Shown here: piece after piece, positions 26,291-33,308 of the stretch
Numbering within the stretch: position 1 is the stretch's first letter
How the letters are laid out: every line of letters begins with the position of its first letter
Assembly (NCBI RefSeq): GCF_900101265.1
Contig: NZ_FMZS01000009.1
Coordinates: forward strand, 124,001-188,000
Source of the DNA: Massilia sp. PDC64
Lineage (GTDB): Bacteria > Pseudomonadota > Gammaproteobacteria > Burkholderiales > Burkholderiaceae_D
Direction: 5' to 3'
DNA: 64,000 nucleotides
Position numbers and translations under genes: made by a program
Notes under the pieces: model-generated
Database searches by the model: none
What the model was told of the DNA's origin: nothing
Seen by the model: the letters and a program-made list of their open reading frames with translations, nothing else

Positions 26291-27193
26291 TTACTTGAGC
26301 TTGCCGTCACCGGACGGATATTCGTTCCAGTGCAGCTTCTCGCGCAGGGTGTGGTAGTAGCTCCACCCTTCCGGATGCAGGAAGGTGATGGTGTTGGGCG
26401 AGCGCGAGATCATGATCTGGTCGCCGTGCTGCAGGCTCGTGAACGTCTGCATGTCGAAGTTCACGCTGATGTCGCGGCCGTTGATGATCTCGACGACGAT
26501 GTCGCTCGTGTTCGGCACGACGATCGGGCGGTTGGACAGCGCGTGCGGCGCGATCGGCACCAGCACGATGCCCGCCAGGGTCGGATGCAGCAGCGGGCCG
26601 CCGGCCGACAGCGCGTACGCCGTGGAGCCGGTGGGCGTCGAGACGATCAGGCCGTCCGAGCGCTGGTTGTACATGAACGTGCCGTCCACCGTGACCTTCA
26701 GCTCGGCCATGCCGGCACCCGTGCCGCGCGCGACGACGACGTCGTTGACGGCGACGGAGCAATGGATCTCGACGCCGTCGCGCACGACGCGCGCTTCCAG
26801 CAACGTGCGTTCCTCCGCCTTGGCCTTGCCGCTGAGGATCTCGCCCAGCGCGGGCAGCATGCGATCGATGGGGATGTCGGTCATGAAGCCCAGGCGTCCC
26901 TGGTTGATGCCGATGAGCGGCACGCGGTAGCGCGCGAGCTGGCGGGCGATGCCCAGCATCGTGCCGTCGCCGCCGACGACGATGGCGGTGCCGCAGTGCT
27001 CGCCGATCTGGTCCACCGTCATGGCGTCCACGCCGGCGACCTTCACATGCCCCGCCGTTTCCTGCTCGAACACGACGCGGTAGCCGGCGCCCTGCAGGAA
27101 GTCGACGATGGCCTGCACGGGCTCGTCGATCCCGGCCGTGTTGTGCCGTACGACGAGCGCGATGGTTTGTTGCGGTTCAGGCGTCACGGACAT
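26291..27193 (-). CDS. nadK: NAD kinase
   Basis: The 300-residue enzyme phosphorylates NAD to NADP. Gly-Gly-Asp-Gly-Thr-Met-Leu near residue 74, Asn-Gln-Gly-Arg-Leu-Gly-Phe near 98 and Ser-Thr-Pro-Thr-Gly-Ser-Thr-Ala-Tyr near 185 are the conserved nucleotide-binding and catalytic motifs. It is first in a nadK-recN(-hemH) run. In many Burkholderiales hrcA lies divergently next to nadK; here that position is taken by a convergently terminating DUF3667 gene and no hrcA is present. Confidence 0.97.
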   Translation of the reverse strand: MSVTPEPQQTIALVVRHNTAGIDEPVQAIVDFLQGAGYRVVFEQETAGHVKVAGVDAMTVDQIGEHCGTAIVVGGDGTMLGIARQLARYRVPLIGINQGRLGFMTDIPIDRMLPALGEILSGKAKAEERTLLEARVVRDGVEIHCSVAVNDVVVARGTGAGMAELKVTVDGTFMYNQRSDGLIVSTPTGSTAYALSAGGPLLHPTLAGIVLVPIAPHALSNRPIVVPNTSDIVVEIINGRDISVNFDMQTFTSLQHGDQIMISRSPNTITFLHPEGWSYYHTLREKLHWNEYPSGDGKLK

Positions 27194-27253
27194 ACGACTC
27201 TCGGCAGCAGGTGTTTGGGAGACAGAAGATTAACCGATTCGCCCGGCTTCTGC

Positions 27254-27282
27254 ACTATCGCAACTCAGCAAATACTGTACAA
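27254..27282 (-). promoter_or_regulatory. Candidate sigma-70 promoter of nadK-recN
   Basis: On the minus strand TTGTAC (27282-27277) and GATAGT (27259-27254) are separated by exactly 17 bases. The -35 hexamer lies inside the LexA box, an arrangement that allows repression. Confidence 0.5.
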
Positions 27283-27292
27283 ACGCACAGTA
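27273..27292. promoter_or_regulatory. LexA (SOS) box upstream of nadK-recN
   Basis: TACTGTACAAACGCACAGTA keeps the CTG-N10-CAG core and the outer TA/TA bases of the proteobacterial LexA consensus. It sits about 80 bases before nadK and overlaps a candidate -35. recN is a classical SOS gene, which supports function. Confidence 0.82.
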
Positions 27293-27349
27293 TAGTTGGG
27301 CGAACGGACTTCCGGCAAGCGGACGGTCGAGTCCGCCTCAGTGCCGGTC

Positions 27350-28273
27350 TCAATGGAGGATGCCGAACGCGAACGCGGCGCCGATCGCGATGACCATGCC
27401 GACCACGTGCAGCGCCATCAGCACGAACCAGCGCAGGCCGGTCATCAGGCGCGAGCCGCCGTACACGCGCCGCATCGCGACGGGCGTATAGAGTACGAGC
27501 CACAGCCACAGCGCGAAGGACACGATGCCGAAGACGTTCGGCACCACCAGCAGCAGGGTCAGCGCCAGGAACGCGAACGCATTCACGTGCAGCGCAAACA
27601 GCAGGTGTTCGCCATAGCGCCGTCCCGATCCCAGGTACAGTATCTTGAGGTACAACGCGAACAGCGGCATCATCAGGAACACGGCATATGGCACATAGCT
27701 GGCGAAGGCCGTCCGCATCACCTTGTCGCGCTCCTCGGGCGACATCCTGGCGAACCGGTCCGCCTGCTCGCCCCAGTGCTCGTTGACGCTGCCGATGCTG
27801 TTGCGCAGGTCGACCGTGCCCTCGGCGATTTCACCGGGCGCGTCTTCGCGCATCAGCCCGCCCTGCTTGTCCGCCTTGCCGTGTGCCGCCGCCGGCGTGT
27901 GTCCCTGCCCGGCCACCGCCGGGACCGCAGCGTGGCCGCCGTATTTCGCGACGGCGAAGAAGATCAGGCTGAACGTCAGATACAGGCGCAGCGGCTGGAT
28001 GTAGCGCACGCGGCGGCCATTGATGTATTCCAAAGTCAGCTGCCCCGGCCGGAACAAAAGGAGCAGCAGCGACTTCCAAAGCTTGCCCTCCAAGGCGACG
28101 TAATGGCCGATGAATTCGTGCAGGAACTCGCGCGTGCTGGGCGGATGCAGCACGGTTTCCTGGCCACACTCGTGGCAGAAATGTCCGGAAACGACGGCCC
28201 CGCAGTTCGGGCAGTCGCTGGCGGCGTGATGGAGATGGGCGGGCGTGTCCACGACGTTCGTAATGTTTGTCAT
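27350..28273 (-). CDS. DUF3667 family membrane protein with N-terminal zinc ribbon
   Basis: The protein has about 307 residues. The N-terminal Cys-Pro-Asn-Cys ... Cys-His-Glu-Cys-Gly-Gln pattern (about residues 21-40) is a zinc ribbon. It is followed by Phe-Ile-Gly-His-Tyr-Val-Ala-Leu-Glu-Gly-Lys and Arg-Pro-Gly-Gln-Leu-Thr-Leu-Glu-Tyr-Ile-Asn-Gly-Arg-Arg, both typical of DUF3667. Four to five TM helices occupy the middle and C-terminal parts (one near 90-110, the rest after about 190). Biochemical role is unknown for the family. The start was taken as Met-Thr-Asn-Ile-Thr; two upstream ATGs (up to 28312) are possible but add residues unlike the family. Confidence 0.82.
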   Translation of the reverse strand: MTNITNVVDTPAHLHHAASDCPNCGAVVSGHFCHECGQETVLHPPSTREFLHEFIGHYVALEGKLWKSLLLLLFRPGQLTLEYINGRRVRYIQPLRLYLTFSLIFFAVAKYGGHAAVPAVAGQGHTPAAAHGKADKQGGLMREDAPGEIAEGTVDLRNSIGSVNEHWGEQADRFARMSPEERDKVMRTAFASYVPYAVFLMMPLFALYLKILYLGSGRRYGEHLLFALHVNAFAFLALTLLLVVPNVFGIVSFALWLWLVLYTPVAMRRVYGGSRLMTGLRWFVLMALHVVGMVIAIGAAFAFGILH

Positions 28274-28381
28274 ATGAACCAACATGTTAAACAGTTCATT
28301 GCAAAAAAGCATCTTCCAATTGCGCGACCGCGTTCGATTCGAAGGATTAGGATTTAATCAATTGAATCGAAGGAGGTTGCT

Positions 28382-28702
28382 ATGGTGCAGGAAGAAAAAG
28401 ACCGCGTCGTGAACACCGACCGGAAGATCGAGGAGCAGAGCTACAAGCGCGAACCGCACGAGCGCGACGAATCGCCGGACGGCCAGAGCGTGAAGCCGCG
28501 CGGCATCATGAAGCAGGCGGCGGAAGACCTCGAGCAGGGCCTCGTCGACACGGAGAATTACGAAGGCCGCGGCACGCCAGGCCTCGAACAGGCCATCCAG
28601 CCGCGGCCGGACGCCACGGGCCAGGCCAACCCGCAGCCCGAGCGCAACCGCGACATGCGCGACCACGATTCGACCATTCCGGACGGAGGGAAGAACCGAT
28701 GA
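28382..28702 (+). CDS. Small hydrophilic, probably disordered protein
   Basis: This 106-residue protein is almost entirely charged and polar (rich in Glu, Asp, Arg, Gln and Pro) with no hydrophobic core. It has no signal peptide and no Cys. AAGGAGG, a full ribosome site, lies just before the ATG, so it is likely well translated. Its stop overlaps the PQQ-dehydrogenase start by four bases (ATGA), so it leads a three-gene operon. Composition resembles stress or desiccation hydrophilins. No named family was recognised. Confidence 0.75.
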   Translation: MVQEEKDRVVNTDRKIEEQSYKREPHERDESPDGQSVKPRGIMKQAAEDLEQGLVDTENYEGRGTPGLEQAIQPRPDATGQANPQPERNRDMRDHDSTIPDGGKNR

Positions 28703-30021
28703 CACCACGTGCCAGGCTTGCGTTCCTGTTTCTCCCTCTGCTGGGTAGCGGCGTTGCTCACGCCCAGCAATATCCCGTCGGCTGGGGGCCGAATCCGACC
28801 CTGCCGGCACCTGAAAAATCGCTGATCCCGACCATCAACATCGCCAAGGCGGAGGCATGGCCGCAAGGCACGCGCCCCACGCCGGCCGCCGGCCTGGCCG
28901 TCACCGCGTATGCCACGGGCCTCGACCATCCGCGCTGGCTGTACGTGCTGCCGAACGGCGACGTGCTCGTCGCCGAGAGCAACAAGCCCGGCAACGCGCC
29001 CAAGGAAAAAGGCATTCGCGCCAAGGTGCAGGGCCTGGCGCAGAAGCAGGCGGGCGCCGGGGTCGAATCGCCCGATAAAATCATCCTGCTGCGCGGCTTC
29101 AGGCCGGACGGCACGGCCGACACGAAGACCACGTTCATGCAGGACCTGAACGCCCCGTTCGGCATGACCCTCGTCGGCAACGACCTGTACGTCGCGAATG
29201 CGGACGCGCTGTGGAAGTTCCCGTATAAGACCGGCGAGACGAGCATCACGGCCAAGGGCACCAAGGTGCTCGACCTGCCCGCGGGCATCAACCACCACTG
29301 GACGAAGAACGTCGTCGCTTCGCCCGACGGCAAGAAGCTGTACATCACGGTCGGCTCGAACAGCAACGTGGCCGAGAACGGCATGGAGATCGAAAAGGGC
29401 CGCGCCGCCATCTGGGAATACGACCTCGCCAGCGGCAAGTCGCGCATCTACGCGAGCGGCCTGCGCAATCCGAACGGAATGGATTTCCAGCCGCAGACGA
29501 AGGCGTTGTGGGTGGCCGTCAACGAGCGTGACGAACTGGGCAACGACCTCGTGCCGGACTACATGACGGCCGTGAAGGAAGGTGCGTTCTACGGCTGGCC
29601 GTACAGCTATTACGGCCAGCACGTCGACACGCGCGTCAAGCCGCAGAACCCCGACCTCGTCGCGAAGGCGATCCCGCCCGACTATGCGCTGGGCGCGCAT
29701 ACGGCTTCGCTGGGACTGGCCTTCTACAATGCCGATCTGATGCCGCAGTTCAAGAACGGCGCGCTGATCGGCCAGCACGGCTCGTGGAACCGCAAGCCGC
29801 ACTCCGGCTACAAGCTCGTGTTCGTGCCGTTCGCCAACGGCAAGCCGAGCGGTCCGCCGCAGGACGTCCTGACGGGCTTCCTCGGCAAGGACGAGCACGC
29901 CTACGGGCGCCCGGTCGGGGTCGCGGTCGACCGGACCGGCGCCATCCTGCTGGCGGATGACGTCGGCAACATCGTCTGGCGCATCACGCCAGCTTCTACC
30001 AACCAGGGAGCAAGCAAATGA
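28699..30021 (+). CDS. PQQ-dependent sugar dehydrogenase (sorbosone/glucose dehydrogenase-like beta-propeller)
   Basis: The 440-residue protein has a Sec signal peptide (about residues 1-22, Ala-His-Ala cleavage), so it is periplasmic. The mature part is a six-bladed beta-propeller of the soluble PQQ-dehydrogenase/sorbosone dehydrogenase type. Readable signatures are Gly-Leu-Asp-His-Pro-Arg-Trp-Leu near residue 73, Ser-Gly-Leu-Arg-Asn-Pro-Asn-Gly-Met near 252, and Gln-His-Gly-Ser-Trp-Asn-Arg near 355. The substrate is a sugar or sugar lactone precursor; which one is unknown. It overlaps neighbours on both sides by four bases, giving an operon with the disordered protein and an OsmC protein. 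No PQQ biosynthesis genes are in the window. Confidence 0.9.
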   Translation: MTPRARLAFLFLPLLGSGVAHAQQYPVGWGPNPTLPAPEKSLIPTINIAKAEAWPQGTRPTPAAGLAVTAYATGLDHPRWLYVLPNGDVLVAESNKPGNAPKEKGIRAKVQGLAQKQAGAGVESPDKIILLRGFRPDGTADTKTTFMQDLNAPFGMTLVGNDLYVANADALWKFPYKTGETSITAKGTKVLDLPAGINHHWTKNVVASPDGKKLYITVGSNSNVAENGMEIEKGRAAIWEYDLASGKSRIYASGLRNPNGMDFQPQTKALWVAVNERDELGNDLVPDYMTAVKEGAFYGWPYSYYGQHVDTRVKPQNPDLVAKAIPPDYALGAHTASLGLAFYNADLMPQFKNGALIGQHGSWNRKPHSGYKLVFVPFANGKPSGPPQDVLTGFLGKDEHAYGRPVGVAVDRTGAILLADDVGNIVWRITPASTNQGASK

Positions 30022-30446
30022 TCAAACGGAAGGGCAGCGCCGTCTGGAGCGGCGGACTGAAAGATGGCAAGGGCACCGTCTCCACGCAGAGCGGCGTCCT
30101 CAACCAGGCACAATACGGCTTCAACACCCGCTTCGAAAATGGCGCGGGCACGAATCCGGAAGAACTGCTGGCGGCCGCGCACGCCGGCTGCTTCACGATG
30201 GCCCTCTCGGCCCAGCTGGGCGAGGCGGGCATGACGGCGCAGAAGCTGGAGACGACGGCGACCGTGTCGCTGGACAAGGCCGACGGCGGCTTCGCGATCC
30301 CGGCCGTGCACCTGGAGCTCGTCGCCACGATTCCCGGCGCGAGCGAGGAAGCGTTCCAGGAAGCGGCGCGCAAGGCCAAGGAAGGGTGTCCGGTGTCGAA
30401 GCTGTTCAACGCGAACATCACGCTGGACGCCAAACTCCAGGCGTAA
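30018..30446 (+). CDS. OsmC-family peroxiredoxin
   Basis: The 142-residue protein is of the OsmC branch of organic-hydroperoxide reductases. The two catalytic Cys are in Ala-Ala-His-Ala-Gly-Cys-Phe near residue 60 and Glu-Gly-Cys-Pro-Val-Ser near 125. It acts in the cytoplasm as a thiol peroxidase dimer. The ATG overlaps the TGA of the PQQ dehydrogenase, indicating co-translation. The operon may link sugar oxidation with peroxide or osmotic stress defence; that link is inference. Confidence 0.93.
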   Translation: MIKRKGSAVWSGGLKDGKGTVSTQSGVLNQAQYGFNTRFENGAGTNPEELLAAAHAGCFTMALSAQLGEAGMTAQKLETTATVSLDKADGGFAIPAVHLELVATIPGASEEAFQEAARKAKEGCPVSKLFNANITLDAKLQA

Positions 30447-30535
30447 ACACGGGGCGTGCCGCGCGCGGCACGCCTGCACGAATCCGCACGAGCGCATAAA
30501 ATTCGTCCTTTCCCCACGAACCAACAAGGACAACA

Positions 30536-30949
30536 ATGCGCATCCTGCACACCATGCTTCGCGTCGGCGACCTGCAGCGCTCCATCGATTTCTACACCAA
30601 GGTGCTCGGCATGAAACTGCTGCGCACGAGCGAGAACCCGGAATACAAATACAGCCTGGCCTTCCTCGGCTATGGCAGCAATCCGGACCATGCGGAACTC
30701 GAACTGACCTATAACTGGGGCGTCGACAAGTACGACATGGGCTCGGCCTATGGCCACATCGCGATCTCGGCCGAAGACATCTACAAGACGTGCGACCAGG
30801 TCCGCGCGGCCGGCGGCAACATCACGCGCGAGCCGGGCCCGGTCAAGGGCGGCACGACCGTGATCGCCTTCATCACCGATCCGGACGGCTACAAGGTCGA
30901 ACTGATCGAGCGTGCCGACAACGCCGGCGGGGCTGGTCTCAGCAGCTAA
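30536..30949 (+). CDS. gloA: Lactoylglutathione lyase (glyoxalase I)
   Basis: The 137-residue enzyme of the vicinal oxygen chelate fold converts the methylglyoxal-glutathione hemithioacetal to S-lactoylglutathione. The four metal ligands can be placed: His5, Glu in His-Ala-Glu-Leu-Glu-Leu (about 57), His in Tyr-Gly-His-Ile-Ala (about 75) and Glu in Tyr-Lys-Val-Glu-Leu (about 123). This is the short bacterial nickel-type form. An AAGGA sequence precedes the ATG. It is probably transcribed separately from the OsmC operon. Confidence 0.96.
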   Translation: MRILHTMLRVGDLQRSIDFYTKVLGMKLLRTSENPEYKYSLAFLGYGSNPDHAELELTYNWGVDKYDMGSAYGHIAISAEDIYKTCDQVRAAGGNITREPGPVKGGTTVIAFITDPDGYKVELIERADNAGGAGLSS

Positions 30950-31003
30950 TTTCCCACACTGCTACAATCACCGCGCCCGTTTCACGACGGGCGACAATTT
31001 AAT

Positions 31004-31146
31004 TACGTCTTCGGGGCGGGGTGCGATTCCCCACCGGCGGTATGGCCAGCATGTCGATGGCCGAGCCCGCGAGCGCCTGCGGTTGCAGGGTCAGCAGACC
31101 TGGTGAGAGGCCAGGGCCGACGGTATAGTCCGGATGAAAGAAGATG
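31004..31146 (+). ncRNA. FMN riboswitch (RFN element)
   Basis: Conserved RFN blocks occur in order: TCTTCGGGGCGGGGTG, then ATTCCCCACCGGCGGT, then GAGCCCGCGAGCGCC, then GGTCAGCAGACCTGGTG and GCCGACGGT-ATAGTCCGGATG with AGAAG. This is the full six-helix FMN aptamer, about 105 bases before ribB. FMN binding is expected to lower ribB expression. No strong T-tract hairpin was seen in the expression platform, so control may be translational. Confidence 0.96.
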
Positions 31147-31250
31147 TGCGTCATCATGTGTGTGCTGTGCCCTCGGGCATGGTCGCGCGCGTCGTTTCGC
31201 TTTGCCCTGATGCGTTTTTCGCTGTTTTATCTTTTGCGAGGAGCGTCTCA

Positions 31251-31907
31251 ATGACCACCCAAACCTTTACTCTCTTTAGCGAGGATCTCGACGGCCGCAT
31301 CGCCGCCGCCCTCGATGCCACCCGCGCGGGCATTCCCGTGATCCTGCTCGACGATTTCGACCGCGAGAACGAAGCGGACCTGATCGTCGCGGCCGAAAAA
31401 CTGACCGTGGAAACCATGGCGCTGATGATCCGCGAATGCAGCGGCATCGTCTGCCTGTGCCTGTCGGCCGACAAGGTCCGCGCGCTCGACCTGCCACCGA
31501 TGGTAGCCGACAACGGCAGCCGCTACGGCACGCCGTTCACCGTCTCGATCGAAGCGCGCGAAGGCGTGACGACGGGCGTGTCCGCGGCGGACCGCGTGAC
31601 GACGATCCGCGCGGCCATCGCGCCGGATGCGAAGCCGTCCGACCTCGTGCGCCCGGGCCACGTGTTCCCGTTGCGCGCCAACCCGGCCGGCGTGCTGGGC
31701 CGCAAGGGTCACACGGAAGGTTCCGTCGACCTGGCCGTGCTGGCCGGCCTGCAGCCGGCGGCCGTGTTGTGCGAGCTGATGAACGAGGACGGCACGATGA
31801 TGCGCGGCGACGCCATCGAACGCTTCGCGCGCGAACGCGGCTTTCCGATCCTCACCATTGCCGAGCTGGTCGCCTGGCGGTCGCGCAACGAACAGCAAGC
31901 CGCCTGA
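31251..31907 (+). CDS. ribB: 3,4-dihydroxy-2-butanone-4-phosphate synthase
   Basis: The 218-residue enzyme makes the four-carbon precursor of lumazine from ribulose-5-phosphate in riboflavin synthesis. Asp-Asp-Phe-Asp-Arg-Glu-Asn-Glu-Ala-Asp-Leu near residue 31 is the acidic active-site loop. Thr-Thr-Gly-Val-Ser near 105 and Arg-Pro-Gly-His-Val-Phe-Pro-Leu near 133 are also intact. It lacks a fused GTP cyclohydrolase II domain. The start at 31251 follows GCGAGGAGCGTCTCA; the frame is open upstream into the riboswitch, but that part is leader. No other rib gene is adjacent. Confidence 0.96.
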   Translation: MTTQTFTLFSEDLDGRIAAALDATRAGIPVILLDDFDRENEADLIVAAEKLTVETMALMIRECSGIVCLCLSADKVRALDLPPMVADNGSRYGTPFTVSIEAREGVTTGVSAADRVTTIRAAIAPDAKPSDLVRPGHVFPLRANPAGVLGRKGHTEGSVDLAVLAGLQPAAVLCELMNEDGTMMRGDAIERFARERGFPILTIAELVAWRSRNEQQAA

Positions 31908-31923
31908 GCGCCCGCACAGGCCT

Positions 31924-33111
31924 TTACTTCCTGGGCCTGAGCAGCACCAGGCCCTGGTTGCTACGTGCGACGATGTAGCCGTCGTCGGCCACCGCGAGCG
32001 CGTGCATGAGCACGAGGCCGGCCGGCGGCGCAACCAGCCGGTCGTTCAGGTCGACGAGGCCGTCCCTGCGGGTCCAGGACACGGCATGCGCCTCGGTCGC
32101 CGTCGCGGACGCCCCGACGACGAGGCCGCTCGCGTTGATCGCTTCCGCGGTCGAGAAATTGCCGCCCGGGAGAGCGCCGATGCTCGTCATGGTCGTGCCG
32201 TCGTAGACGAAGCCGCGGTTGCTGCCGTCGGCAGTTGCGGAAATGCCGATGACGAGGCCCGCACCATTGATCGCAACGGCTTCCGCGCCGGCGCCGCCCA
32301 GCGTGCCGATGTCGCGGATCTTGCCCAGCTCGTACAGGAACGCGCCGATCGGCCCCTCGCCATTGCGGAACCAGCCCGTGACCTGGCCGGCGTCGTTGAT
32401 GTCGACGGCGATGGAATTGCCGACCGGCGAGCCGAGATCGACCAACGGTCCGCCCGTGCGGCTGTCGTACAGGAAGGCGTGGAACCAGGCGTTGCCCGGG
32501 CCGAACGAATAGCCCACCACCACACCTTGGTTGTTCAGCCCGTTGCCGAACGAATTGCCGCCGAGCGAACCAAGGTCGTTCAGCTTCTTGCCGTCGTACA
32601 GAAACGCATGGGTCTGCCCGGCCGCCGTCGCCGCCCAGCCGGTGACCTGGCCGCAGTGGGTGATCACGGTGCCTTCGGAATCGCTGCCGCCGAGCGTGCC
32701 CAGGTCGTGCATGGTGCCGTCGTACAGGAAGGCGTGCACGATCCCGGCCTTTGTCGTGGACCAGCCCGTCACATGGCCGCAAGGGTTCACGGCCATGGCC
32801 TGGGAGGAATCGCCGCCGAGCGTGCCCAGCGCGATCGTCTTGCTGCCGTTGTAGAGGAAGGCGTGCGCGACGCCGTCCGCACCGCGCGACGTGCCGGCGA
32901 CGATGCCGCCGTTCGCGATGCCGCGGCGCGTGACTTCGCCATACGCGATGCCCGGCAGGCCGATCGGGATGACGTCGTAGGTGGGACCGGGGACTGGACC
33001 CGGTCCGGGCCCGCCCGGATTGCCGTGATGACGGCCGCCGCCGCAGGCGGACAGCGTCAGTGTCAATGCGAGCGCAGCGGCGGATGCGGATGCGTGGGAG
33101 AACGTGAACAT
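31924..33111 (-). CDS. HAF-repeat lipoprotein (putative extracellular beta-propeller-like protein)
   Basis: The 395-residue protein begins with a lipoprotein signal peptide ending Leu-Ser-Ala-Cys (Cys23). A Gly/Pro-rich linker follows, then about six repeats of roughly 45-50 residues. These centre on Asp-Leu-Gly-Thr-Leu-Gly-Gly and are followed by Gly-x-Val-Thr-Gly-Trp and His-Ala-Phe-Leu-Tyr. This is the HAF (His-Ala-Phe) repeat family, thought to form a secreted beta-propeller. No catalytic motif is known. It is monocistronic, lies convergent to ribB, and is separated from tolC by a terminator and a palindromic repeat. Confidence 0.87.
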   Translation of the reverse strand: MFTFSHASASAAALALTLTLSACGGGRHHGNPGGPGPGPVPGPTYDVIPIGLPGIAYGEVTRRGIANGGIVAGTSRGADGVAHAFLYNGSKTIALGTLGGDSSQAMAVNPCGHVTGWSTTKAGIVHAFLYDGTMHDLGTLGGSDSEGTVITHCGQVTGWAATAAGQTHAFLYDGKKLNDLGSLGGNSFGNGLNNQGVVVGYSFGPGNAWFHAFLYDSRTGGPLVDLGSPVGNSIAVDINDAGQVTGWFRNGEGPIGAFLYELGKIRDIGTLGGAGAEAVAINGAGLVIGISATADGSNRGFVYDGTTMTSIGALPGGNFSTAEAINASGLVVGASATATEAHAVSWTRRDGLVDLNDRLVAPPAGLVLMHALAVADDGYIVARSNQGLVLLRPRK

Positions 33112-33220
33112 GGCGACCTCGCTTTCGAATGGTTCACGCTTGAGTGTAGGAGTGCGTGTCGCGCGAGTTCGATCAATGAAGAGCTTGCTTGGGGCGTCTC
33201 AAGCGGGATTTTCGAGGGCA

Positions 33221-33253
33221 ATAAAAAACGGCGCACGAGGCGCCATTTTTTAT
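33221..33253. terminator. Bidirectional intrinsic terminator downstream of tolC
   Basis: GGCGC-ACGAG-GCGCC is flanked by six A on the left and seven T or AT-rich bases on the right, so it can terminate on either strand. On the minus strand it lies about 60 bases after the TolC stop. Confidence 0.78.
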
Positions 33254-33256
33254 GTT

Positions 33257-33307
33257 CGGGGTCAGAGCTCGAATTTCGCGGGTGAGCTCTGCCCCCGACT
33301 GACTAGA
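33257..33307. repeat. Dispersed palindromic repeat, copy A
   Basis: The 51-base element has arms GGGGTCAGAGCTC and GAGCTCTGCCCCC around a short AATTTCGCGGGT centre, followed by CGACTGACTAGA. It matches the copy at 63923-63973 at nearly every base. It is a REP-like intergenic palindrome between tolC and its terminator. Confidence 0.85.
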
Positions 33308-33308
33308 C

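Noticed and set aside
24620..27295. An 891-residue plus-strand frame across recN and nadK
   Set aside because: It is a reverse-strand shadow of two well-defined genes, with low-complexity Arg/Val/His composition and no domain.
33257..33307. Interpretation of the palindromic repeat as an intrinsic terminator
   Set aside because: The stem lacks a following T-tract and a near-identical copy lies upstream of another gene; a separate A/T-flanked hairpin at 33221-33253 serves as terminator.
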